This document shows, piece after piece, positions 10,908 through 21,500 of a DNA stretch of 64,000 bases. The notes under the pieces were generated by a model. The model did no database searches. It was not told the DNA's origin and worked only from the letters and a program-made list of their open reading frames with translations. The DNA is from Eupeodes corollae (Eukaryota > Arthropoda > Insecta > Diptera > Syrphidae): NCBI RefSeq assembly GCF_945859685.1, contig NC_079148.1:54322421-54386420 (forward strand), in the 5' to 3' direction. Position numbers and translations under genes: made by a program. The stretch's first letter is position 1; each line of letters begins with the position of its first letter.

Positions 10908-11984
10908 TTTAATTCAAATTATATTAATTGTTTTTGCTTAAAATAATTTTGATAATATTTTGTTTTCAGAAGTAGAGAACTTTTGTAACAGAACGAAAGG
11001 ACCGAAATGTGCTATTTATTTTTAACGAAAAAACAGCTGTTTTTCGAAGTGACAGGTGACTTTTAAAAATGTTAGTTCGACAGGGATGCTACAGAGTGCA
11101 TATTTTTGATGGATTCCCTGGTCAAAAAATAGAAATATTGACATTGAAGCAAATACGGCTCTTGGATTTCCGATTTGAAGTAAACCCAAAAGAAATCACC
11201 TTACCCTATATTAATAAAATTGACATACTTTATATTGATTGTTTGTCAATACATATTCTCATACACCTTATGATTATACTATGTATAACTCAGAAACGGT
11301 TATATATGTTTTGGTGAAAATTGTTTGGAAGGCAGCTTAAAGCCAGAAAACCAACATAAGATAGCTTTGTATACCGTTTGACCGCATTTCCATGTAACGA
11401 GACATAAAGCGTCAAGAAGAATACGTCACTATAAAATGTAGTATAACAATAAATCTCGAAATAACAGCTAATCTTAATTTTGTTCATGGTTAGGTATGGT
11501 TGAAAATTTAATAATAATACATTTTGTCAGGAATTAACAATCAGTAATTTGTATTCTCTTTGAAACTCAGAAAAAACATTGTCAGTAATTAAAATATCAA
11601 CTATTACCACAAAATAAATAACAAAATCGATATGCTTACAATAAAATTGTGAACCAAGTTTGAGGGCTTATGACATTTTTCTACATAACAAATAAAAAAA
11701 TAATCAAAAGAAAAAGTAGGGCAAAGTCAATTCTGAAAGGAAGCGGAAATAAATAAAAACAACCTCTTGAATTTTTCAACACAAAGCTTTAGAGTTTAAG
11801 CCAACACAAATAATTGATACTAATAAAGAATTTAATTTATTATTATTTGCAGGAATTGAGAGAGAACGACCGTTTATTAGGGCAGCATCACAGTCGAAAA
11901 TGTGGTATTATAGTATCGGAAGCAGTCACCTAATTTGAAAACGTTCAGATCGAGTTTTTGACATAAAAAATGATTTCGTATTTA
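10908..11984. other. Upstream of Tim9a; no further gene recognised
   Basis: Holds the Tim9a promoter on the minus strand. An 82-codon frame at 11069-11317 (+) has no family resemblance. The stretch is AT-rich and probably intergenic. Confidence 0.4.
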
Positions 11985-13935
11985 CTTAAGGTTACGTGCC
12001 TCAACCAACATGCGTCTCCAGCCATCTCGATCCCTAGCTAGCTGTCTCCAGTTTCGCACACCAAGTTGGTTGATGAATTCACCCACCTGAGTGCGCCACC
12101 TGAGTCACGGTCTTCCTCTACTGCGCCGTCCCTCGGGATTGGATTTGAATACCTTCCGGGCTGAAGCGTTGATGTCCATTCGCTCTACATGACCCAGCCA
12201 TCTAAGCCGTTCGACTTAAATTCTGCTAACTAGGTCAGTGTCGCTGTACAGCCCGTACAGTTAGTCGTTAAATCTTCTCCTCCATTCTCCATCTATGTGT
12301 ACATGACCAAAAATCACCCGAAGAATTGTTCTCTCGAAACATCCTAAGACGCCCTCATCTTTCTTTGACAGGGTCCAGGCCTAGGCGCCATAATTGAGAT
12401 CCGGGATGATGAGTGTCTTATAGATGATGATTTTAGATGCTCGAGAGAGGACTTTACTTCTCAATTGCCTTCTAAGTCCAAAGAAGCAGTGATTTGCAAG
12501 AGTTATTCTTCGTTTGATTTCAGCGCTGGTGTCGTTGTCTGTATTAATAGCGGTGCCTAGGTAGACAAAGTCCTTAACTACCTCAAAGTTATAGCTGTCC
12601 ATGGTGACGTTTTGTTCAAGACGTCGTAGTTCAGTGTCCTTTTTTGATGACAGCATATACTTCTTCGCTTCCGTCGCAATGCTCAAAAAAGCTCCAATGA
12701 CATCACGCTTTGATTTCCAATTAGGTCAATATCATCTACGTATCCGAGTAATTGGATGGACCTTTGGAAGATTGTGCCTCTATTGTTGACAGTTGAGTTG
12801 AGTTCATAACAAGTTTTTTTGATATCAAATGCATCGGTAAGATCTTTTCCGACCTTGATAGAGCAGTGCATTCTCCATCGTCATTCTGCACAAACGGATA
12901 AGTTTGACAGCGATGCCAAAACTAGACATTGCTCTGTAGAGCTCTTTCCTATGTATACTGTCTTACACGGCTTTAAAATCGATAAAGAGATGCTGGGTAT
13001 CGATCGTACCTTGGCTACAGTGAGGTAGTGGTCCGAGTCAATGTTGGCCCTTCGGAAAGTTCGGATATCCTGTATACTGGAGAAGTGTCGTGCAGCGATC
13101 ACAATGTGGTTGACAGTTGATTGATCAGGATATTTCCATGTTCCCTTGTGGATATTAAGATGTGTGGACTGCGTACTAGCTACCAGAACGTCTCGCCCCG
13201 CAGCGAAATCGATCAGCCTGAATTCGTTGTCGGAGTCTGTGTCGTGCAGGCTGTATCTCCCGATTGTGCCACCAAAGATGTCTTCTCTTCCTAGCTTGGC
13301 GTTAAAATCTTCTAAGATAATTTTAATGTCAAAGCGAGGGCAGTGCTGATAAGTCTTGTCCAAGAGGTCGAAGAATATGTCTTTGGTGTCTTCATCTTTC
13401 TCCTCTGTTGGGGCATGCTCGCATATTAGGCTTATGTTGGTGAATTTAGCCTTGATGGGGATTGTCGTGATGCGCTCCCTCACACTGTTGAAACTTAAGA
13501 CTTTTTGCCTGAGTCTAGTTCCAACAACAAATCCACACCCAAATAGACGCTCTCTTTGTTCTCGGTAGCAGTCGCCGTAGTATAATCGCAGGTAATATCT
13601 GCCTTGCAGCAGTTTAGGGCTTCCGCTAATTGTTCGGCTGCACGTGGTCTGTTAAGGGGACCTAACATTCCACGTACATATCCGAAGTTCGTTGTCCTTA
13701 TTTCGTTTGCTTGGGTTGTCAACAGTGAATCCGTCCGTATCCGAGGCTTGTTGGTGCTTCGAAACTAAGGTATTTTTTACGTGGCCAGGAAGTCACCCCG
13801 ACGGCACAACCCCCAACCAGATCCTTAGTATAACTCCAAGGATGGGGAGCCGGATAAACCGCTCCTAACAGGTCTGGCTCCAAATATGTCGAAGAAGACC
13901 TATAAGGTGTTCACTAAGTAGTTCAACCTTACTGG
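11985..13935 (-). mobile_element. Decayed RTE-type LINE with endonuclease and RT tail, middle deleted
   Basis: Read on the minus strand. A 5' leader (13935-13700) is followed by an apurinic-type endonuclease start (CTWNVR near 13670, then AAEQLAEALNCCKADIT). The endonuclease body at 13483-12960 carries ISLICEHAPTEEKDEDTK, FNAKLGREDIFGGTIGRYS and NIDSDHYLTVAKVR (the SDH box). The element then jumps to the C-terminal RT part at 12686-12381 (KDFVYLGTAINTDNDTSAE, FFGLRRQLRSK, YKTLIIPDLNYGA), and its 3' end near 11990 encodes VRNWRQLARDRDGWRRMLVEAR. Almost the whole polymerase core, including the catalytic FADD box, is missing. A second 3' fragment of the same family is at 38490-38803. Confidence 0.85.
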
Positions 13936-14185
13936 AACTGTAGACGCCAGATAAGTTATTTGTGTTGGAATAAAATTCTGTGTGTTCTAGAAATCGGCCA
14001 TTAAAATAGGTGTGCTCCAAATAAAATTAAAGCTCCTTATAATATTCTTTATTTTATGGTATAAACTCGAGGTGGGTTGTTTAAAATCATTTTATTACCT
14101 TTAAACAATAGTTTTTCATTCATAACTGTTTGAATGTGGGTCGTTAAGTCCACTGCTCGCCAGAGGAAAGGAAATTAGTTCGTCG
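13936..14185. other. Spacer between two transposon remnants
   Basis: No recognisable gene or repeat end between the RTE-type LINE and the Tc1 remnant. Confidence 0.3.
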
Positions 14186-15010
14186 ACTTTAACAAATTTA
14201 TTGCGGAGGTCCTAGGCTCTCAAGCCCAGAGAAATACGACAAAATAAAGGTCGGCCGAAAAAAAAAATCAGCTACCACTGACCGCCTCATTCTATTTCTA
14301 GCTAAATCTAATCCTTTTATTTCGTCAAGGACTATTGGTTCTCAAATTTATAATGCGATCAGTGCACGCTCGATCTGAAGAAGGCTTCAGAACTCGAATA
14401 TCCAAGAAGAAACACCCTTGAAGTTCCATTCCTTAGGGCTTGCAATATAAGGTGCAGACAATTATTTGCCTTAAACAATGTTAATTGAAACGAATCAGAG
14501 GGCGTACAAAAATGGCAAAATAGTTCGTGGAGTGATGAAACAAAAGTAAATTTGTTTTTATCGGATTATTGGCTCAATTTAAGGCGATCAAAAGGTAGGG
14601 GCTATCAACCCCGCTATACACCGAAAACTATTAAGCACGCAGGAGTGAATATAATGGTGTAGGGCTGTTTTTCCTGGTACGGTGTAGGTTTTATATTCCG
14701 TTTGAATAACATCTTAACAAAATACGGATTTAGTGATATTTTGGAATTTTGGATATATGGAGGAAAACTTGCCCCTGCGATGGCACTTTCACAAAGACAA
14801 CAATCCTAAACATACCGCAGGTTTTGTGAAAGATTGGTTTCGAAAGAAATAAGTATCCGTTGTTCCATGGCCAAGTCAATCACCTGATCTCAATCCTATT
14901 GAGAACTCGTGGAATGAGCTTAAGCGTTAGTTAGGGGGCCAATATTTTACTAATGGAAACCAATTGTGGGAAGCGGTTCAAAGAGAATAGTATTCCATAC
15001 CCCAGCAAAC
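14186..15010 (+). pseudogene. Tc1/mariner-superfamily transposase remnant
   Basis: Frames pieced together give the Tc1 order: an HTH segment (SATTDRLILFLAKSNPF, then SSRTIGS near 14330), the catalytic core KTIKHAGVNIMV and GCFSWYGVG (14630-14680), FHKDNNPKHTAGFVKDWF with the second catalytic aspartate near 14800, and VPWPSQSPDLNPIENSWNELKR near 14865-14925, which carries the terminal glutamate. Stops and frameshifts are scattered throughout, so it cannot act. The terminal inverted repeats were not located. Cut-and-paste into TA dinucleotides is the known habit of this superfamily. Confidence 0.87.
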
Positions 15011-15187
15011 ATGCTGAAAATTAACCGATTGACGGTTGATAGACTATAAATTCAAATCAAAATCGGTATTGTGAAAATCAATTGACAAAATATTGTGCTA
15101 TCGTGAATGCCTTCAAAATTATTTTATTATTCTTGCAACTGACAGAAGTTTTGAAAGCAAATAAAAAAATTAAAAACAAAATAAAAA

Positions 15188-15312
15188 ATGACTTCGACAG
15201 AATTATTTTTTGATGATGATGGGGATTCAAATGATTCTCATTGAAATGGCGAGAATGCGAAGGAGTTTGAGAGATGCATCCAATCCTTTGGAACTGGAAA
15301 GCCAAATGTGAG
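15188..15312 (+). pseudogene. PIF/Harbinger transposase N-terminal fragment
   Basis: Frame starting near 15215 reads MILIEMARMRRSLRDASNPLEL, which resembles the N terminus of insect Harbinger transposases (ARMRRSLR then NPLELP). It breaks off at GTGAGT (15308), possibly an old splice donor. The DDE core is absent. The neighbouring SANT-like frame on the other strand supports the assignment, because Harbinger elements carry both genes. Confidence 0.5.
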
Positions 15313-15344
15313 TATAAAGGTTTCGATTTTCAGACACAAATAAC

Positions 15345-15836
15345 TTAATCTGTACCTGCTCTCCTCCGTGGGTTGATCGTTCATATGCGCCTTCTTCATT
15401 CAATAAATCATTTTCATCTGAGGTGTTAACAGTTTCCAAACCAAACTCTTTTCTGGGTGGATTAACATGTATTTAGACCCAATACACTTACAACAGCTTC
15501 TTCCATATAGCCGAGGTAGTGAAGTCTATTTGGATCACCACCAGTGGCTGATATTTCGATTTTGTTTTCAGTTTTCTTCTTCTTTGTTTTGCATTTTAGC
15601 TCGACACATACTCTTTGCCACTTCTCTGAAGTACGTTCGGGCGGCCCTAAGCTATTCAGCTCTACAGAAATTTTTTTCCATTTTGAATGTGCTCCAGCTT
15701 TTGTGCAGAATCCCTTAGCTAGTTCAATATTTTGTTCCATCAACTGGACTAATCTGCATATCTGTTTTTTGTTACTAATAACTTTTTGAGATCTTTTAAA
15801 TACAAAATTAACGATTTTATAAATTTTTTAATTCGA
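15345..15836 (-). pseudogene. SANT/Myb-like protein of a PIF/Harbinger element
   Basis: Read on the minus strand from about 15836: KRSQKVISNKKQICRLVQLM, EQNIELAKGFCTKAGAHSKW, KKISVELNSLGPPERTSEKW, then CKTKKKKTENKIEISATGGD and YMEEAVVSVLGLN. After a frame change near 15465 it continues NPPRKEFGLETVNTSDENDL to the end. The W...GP...TSEKWQ layout is that of the Myb/SANT-like DNA-binding protein partnered with Harbinger transposase. A related fragment (IERLVELMEENPQ) occurs at 32.7 kb. No ATG precedes the conserved start, so it is probably decayed. Confidence 0.6.
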
Positions 15837-16009
15837 AACTCACATTTTTTTGTTATTTTTTCAGCAAACACGAACTCATCAACTACAAATTTACGATTAA
15901 AAAAAAAAATGCCTGTTGACAAGAAAGTCCATTCATTTTTTTTCGCAATACCAATTTTGTCCATTCACAATAGGTTATTGATGAGATTTAAATGCAAGGA
16001 CAGCGGCTG

Positions 16010-17510
16010 AAGAATCGGAAAAAGCGATAACAGATCATAAACGTCAATCGAAAGATAAAAAAGTGAACGGAGAGGGTCGAAAGATCATAGAATTAGCAAA
16101 CGAATTTGGCATAGAGGAAATAATATATTTCCTCTATGGAATTTGGTCTGAGCATATTAAATGGAGCTTATGAAGGAGACTTCGAGAGTGAATATACATT
16201 TGTCGGGAAACAGGGTAGTTCTGTTATTGATTATGGCACCTTGGGTGGCGACTGATGGACATTTTTCGAATATTTTAAGGTAGAAAAGGAAACATTTTCC
16301 GATCATCTACCAATAACGATAGAAATTCAAAACAACAACAAAAAAAAATAAAAAAGAGGAATATAAAACAAAAATGGATGCCCTGCTTCAAACAAAACAA
16401 AATGGATCGATTGCAAATTATTTGGCTTTATGTGATCTCGAATCAATCGTCATAAAATCGGCGATATCAATTCCCAAATCAGGTACACTCTATAAGAAAT
16501 CCGCATGGTATGATCGTGAATGCGAAAAACTTAAAAAAAAAGTGTTTAGCCTTGCTCAACTTGTTAAGAAAAAATGAATCTCAGTCGATTAGAATAGATT
16601 ATTTAGAAAACGGACTGTAAAAATAAAAAAGCGAGGTCATGAAGAAAAATTGGCATGTGAACTAAGTCAAAGCAAGGATGCAAAAAAATGTTGGTCTTTA
16701 ACTAGAAAAATGTCTGGAAAGCTTACGACTCCATTTTGAATCTCTATTATACCAAACGGATCAAATTACGTGGAGTTTTGCATAGCCCATCTTTTAGATA
16801 AAAAAATTAGATTTGAAGATGTCGAATTGGTACTTCATTCCTTAAGAGATGGCAAAGCATCAGGACCTGACGGCATACCGGCCGAATTCTACAAACATAG
16901 CTACAAAACTTTCAAAGAGAACTTCACAAAAGCACTCGACATTATATTTAACTTTGGAACACTACCTGATCAGTTTTATGAGTCCTTGATATTACCAATA
17001 TACAAAAAAGGTGACAGCTCAAATCCAGCCAATTATAGGGGGATCACTTTGTTGAACACGGCGCTAAAAACTTATACAACATTATTATACAAAAGACTCG
17101 AAGAGTGGGTTTCCGTGAATGAAAAACTCATCGAGTTTCAAGCTGGCTTCCGCTCTGGTTACTCTACTGTCGATAACATTTTCATCTTAACTTCAATAGC
17201 GCAAATGAAAAAAAACCATAATATAAATCTCTATACTTTCTTTGTCGATTTTAGGGCTGCATTTGACATGATAAATCGAAATGCAATGTTCTACAAGCTG
17301 TACCATTTAGGAATATCTACACAATTCGTACGTGCATTAATAAAACTTTATCAGCAAACAACAGCAAATATAAGCAATGGTATAGATAGATCAGAAAGAT
17401 TGATTGAAAACCGAGGTGTCAAACAAGGCTGCAACCTCAGCCCCTTACTGTTCGCACTCTTTCTCGATGACCTTGTGGAGTGGCTTTTTTCAATTTTCCC
17501 ATAATAACGA
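16010..17510 (+). mobile_element. LINE fragment: endonuclease end plus reverse transcriptase, truncated
   Basis: Endonuclease C-terminal part at about 16040-16350 (IIELANEFG, then NGAYEGDFESEYTFVGKQ, GSSVIDYG and SDHLPITIE). An open frame at 16374 reads KKSAWYDRECEKLKKKV. The RT core is open from 16770 to 17504: VLHSLRDGKASGPDGIPAEF, LPIYKKGDSSNPANYRGITL, FQAGFRSGYSTVDNIF, TFFVDFRAAFDMINR (motif A) and GVKQGCNLSPLLFALFLDDL. It stops just before the catalytic YADD box, so the polymerase is incomplete. The endonuclease frame is broken at 16110 by a 37-bp transposon footprint, described separately. Clade not assigned. Confidence 0.85.
16102..16146. repeat. Excision footprint of a P-like DNA transposon (8-bp duplication + palindrome)
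   Basis: GAATTTGG occurs at 16102-16109 and again at 16139-16146. Between them are 29 bp forming an almost perfect palindrome: CATAGAGGAAATA followed by its complement, with three central bases. This is an 8-bp target-site duplication holding about 14 bp of each transposon end. Removing one duplicate and the palindrome restores the LINE reading frame through ANEFGLSILNGAY. P elements are known to make 8-bp duplications and to leave about 16-17 bp of each inverted repeat on excision. Confidence 0.75.
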
Positions 17511-18513
17511 GCAGGTTTAGGCAACATAAGGGACTTCTTAATGCAGTCAACTGCATTCTGTGAAGCAAGCTACATCTTGCTTTCCGTGATAGTAGGGCGA
17601 AGAGATATATATATTTCTACCTATGTATCCTTTATTAGAAAAAGAATCTATTTGAATCCCACGAGTAACAAAGAAGGGGTGGCCTACTGCACAGAGATCC
17701 GAATATGCAGATAAGGCTAGTTAATTCGGAGGTTGTAAGGTATCCGGCGGATTCTCTGTTCACGACTGAAGTTTGGTTGAGCCCTCAACAAGGCTGACTA
17801 TCCAATGCTGAACAAGAAAGGAATTTTAACAGAAGAATGTTTTTAAGTTGTGTCCATAATTTCTAGAACTTCGAGCCATTTAAAAAAATAACTGTATACG
17901 GTCCTAATATTTCTAACTTACCCATATTGCAGGAGTCGTTTAAGTTCTTAAAAATATATCCATTTATAAATAAAAAACATCATAATATAATACTAAATAC
18001 TTATTTAATGTTTCCTTAATAATGTTATTTAGTTTTAACAATACATATAATATATTTACATTCAAAACTACAACATAACCCAGCGACTTTAGCATTTGTT
18101 CCATCCATTTTTAATACGAGTGATAATATCAAGGTTTTTGTTTTTATTTTTTCTAATTACATAATTTTGCCAGGCTGCGGCAGCATTAAAAATAGCTTAG
18201 ATTTGATTAAAAAACTATAATTAAATTAAAATTGTTTAATAATTTTACCATACATACTTATAAATCTAAATCTAAAGATAAATTAATAATAAAAAGAAAG
18301 AAGATCAAAAAAGCAATAAACCAACCATTACAAAACTTCTTCTTCAAAAGCTTTAGGTTTTAGAGTTTTGATATTAAAGTGTTTTAGTGTTATTTAATAA
18401 TAAAAATTGTTGTTTTTTTTTTCAGCCTTTAATTATACAAAAATAAAGAAGAAAAACTAATTTGTTCTTGGAAATGGAAAAGTTATCCTAACAGTGGAGT
18501 TTTCAATTTACAA
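17511..18513. other. Spacer downstream of wapl
   Basis: Starts with a fragment (17520-17565) that resembles 6665-6710, then AT-rich DNA. It contains the wapl 3' UTR. No canonical AATAAA was spotted on the minus strand close to the stop; a weaker ATTAAA lies near 18430. Confidence 0.4.
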
Positions 18514-21500
18514 TTATCTCTGGCTGTAGGTTTTGTAGACGCGCTGTGTGCTGCGAGTCGCTATTGCTGGTGATGAATTCGACGAAGTTGAAGCTGAATC
18601 ATTGTATTTTGTTGGAGTCGCAGTTCCGGCTTCGTTTATAATATCACGTTTCTTAAAGTAATCGATGAGTTTTTTGGTCGATTTTATATGCGAAACAATT
18701 GTTGCTTCAGACTAAATAAGCGGAGCATTAGGGAAAAAGAAAAGAAAAAAACAAGTCTTCTTTAATATCATCCGAATGATGATGATCTTCTTAATACTTA
18801 CGCTTGCAGTCAAATTCATAAATGTATAATATTTCTCTAAGACACCAGTGATGTCTTTGAAACCATTTTCCCGTAGGTATGTTCGCACCACCGCCTCATT
18901 CTCTTCACTGTCTGTGATGAGATGTCCGATCAGAATACCCGTGTAGCTGCCTTTGAGCGTGTGCTCCATATGATGACCAGCCTTCTGAAGAACTAGATTT
19001 TTAGAAATAGAATCACAAATGATAAGGAACGCCTGAACAAAGGGTATGTGAATATATTCTTACGGTTATTGACAGTTTCGTCAACTTCTTCCTGTTTCTT
19101 TTTCTGCTCCGTGTTGTCTAGAATAGCATCGGTGTTCTTCTCAACCAATCTAAAGTGAGCAAAAGAGTCCAAATTTTAAGTTATATTCCATCTTATTTGT
19201 TATGAATTCAAATTATTTTTACCTTGCAAGTTCTTCGCACTTGTAGAAATATTCTATCAATGCCTTTATAGCTGGGACTTTCTCAGCAATCGTTTTGAAG
19301 TCAGTTGGAGCCATAGCCTTCAAGACGAACGTACGATTATCCACCGTATGCATTGTCAAGTTTATCAACAGCAGTAGAACCTATAAGAGAATCAAATAAG
19401 AATATCCTCAATTTTAGATAAGCAAACAAATAAAAACAAAAACTAACCAATATACTCAGCTCAAAGACACAACGTTCAGGAATGTAATTTGGAGTCTGCA
19501 ACAAAATATGGAAGCTGGTATCGAAGATCGCATGCATCTGTCCGAGCAGGGCGCTGCCATTTGCATTTGAATCAAATGGATGTGTGAGGTTGATCAGAAC
19601 TTTGAGCGTTGGAATGAGAGTCTCACGCAGCACGACACCCGGATGGTTCTTTGATGTAAGATCTGTGGTCGGATGTAGACAAATCTCGCGATCGCACATT
19701 TTGTACAGTTCGAAAATTGTGCTTATTGCTTCGCCCTTACTGAATTTGAGAATGAAGTCCTGGTTCTGTTCGTTCAGTTGCGTGACATTTTCTAGAACTC
19801 GCAAACACCGTTCTATTGTCTTCAAGTTCTCCAAAAGACTAGGCGTCCAACTAATGGATTCGGCCTGCTCCGCTGATGCAGTTATCTGTCTACAGCCGTC
19901 GCAGATCACTTTGATTATGTGCTCCAATCCACCGAGGTTTCGAAGCTCCTCCTTGAACCATTCGCCGGCTCGTTTTGAGGTCAACGAGAGCAGAGTCTCC
20001 ATCGCCAGAGTTCCTGACGATATAGTCTCCATGTTGAGATGCGTTGCTTTGCCTTGGCTCTTTATTTCTTCACACAACTCCGTCACGGTCTTCTTGTTGC
20101 GGTTGTAACTTGTGATTTCGGGGAAATACGCTGGATCGGAAACGTCCACCTCCAAGAGATTCATCATCAGCTCAAGAGAATCCCGATCGAGATCCATGTT
20201 TAAGGCATCCTGCGATAGAATAAACATTATGGCCGATGTGCACAAGCCCAGGCTGAGGTCTTTGTGGGCGTCACTCAGAGCCTTGAAGAATTTCGTGACC
20301 ACGCCATGAGCTCGGACGTGCATTCGGAAACCAGGTGTCATACACTTAGAAGCCAACTTGATGGCCGACAAGCAGCGCGTTGAGATTTGATTATGAGGCT
20401 GCAGCGCTTCCAGGAAATAATCGACGTCGTCATTGATTTCCTGGTACTCGCCGAATTCTTGGATTTGATGGGCGGTCTTGACGTTTCGCACCACGGTGTA
20501 GTATTCTTTAGCCTTCCTCTCACAGCGAACGCTGGTGACTGGTTCCTCATCAAATTTATTGCCACCAGCTGGCTGTTTGATGAACCGCGTGAGTTTGGGT
20601 TGTGGTACATCTGAAGTATCCTCGCAGTCTTCACTGAAGTCGTCGAAGATTTCTCCTCCCGTTGTTTTCGCAGGAACTGGGCTCTCGCTCTCGCTAGTTG
20701 CTTGCCGCGATTGTTCCCCATTGAGCTGCTCATCCCAGCGATGTTTGTACAGATGCCTTTTCGGGATTTGGTCGGCGACTCGGCTCTTGAATATGCTGCC
20801 CTTCTTCTTCGAAATCACCAATTTCATTGCAGATGGCTGCATCATTTCTTCGTCCTGGTCGAATTTATGACGGCCAGCTTCCGATTTGGCTAGTTGCTCG
20901 GCGGCAGCTGCTTTTTCGGCTGCCTCCTGCTGCTCGCGGGCGTCCCTCTCCAACCATGTTCGCTTGAACTTATCTTTGATCTTATAGTCGCGACGTTGGA
21001 CTTCTCCTGTAGATGAGGCCACAGCCACTGTAATCTTCGGTACCACCAGACTGACGGGTTCTTCGGACGCCTTGGGAATTGTATTCGATTCTAGTTGCTC
21101 TGACTCTGGAAGCATATCAATTGAGGAGGTAGATTTCACAGGCGAATCGAGGTCCAGGTTGGTGTAGGGTTGGTCTGCGGGCGGTGATATTTTGGCCGGC
21201 GAAAGTCCACTCTCAGCTGTTGGGAGGGGGTTCTTTCGCTTTCGACCGTAGCTGCGAATAACCGCAGGTGGGGTGACAACTGATTGTACTGGTTCTGGTT
21301 TCGTTATTGGAGATTTGATATTGTTGTTGTTCAGGTTGTTATTGCGAGTTTGACGTCCTCCGCGTTTGGCAACCACTTCCGCGGGAGGAGCTACAGGTAC
21401 TGCCTCTTCCTCTGGAGGCGTCTTATTGGCAACGACTGAAGCAGCCTTGCGACGGGTCGTTCTTCTCGTCGGCGACTTCGTTGGAGACACAGTCTCAACT

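Noticed and set aside
11069..11317. 82-codon + frame next to Tim9a
   Set aside because: No family resemblance; hydrophobic content is explained by AT-rich codons.
20338..20733. 131-codon minus-strand frame inside wapl
   Set aside because: Out of frame with the well-supported Wapl reading frame over the same bases.
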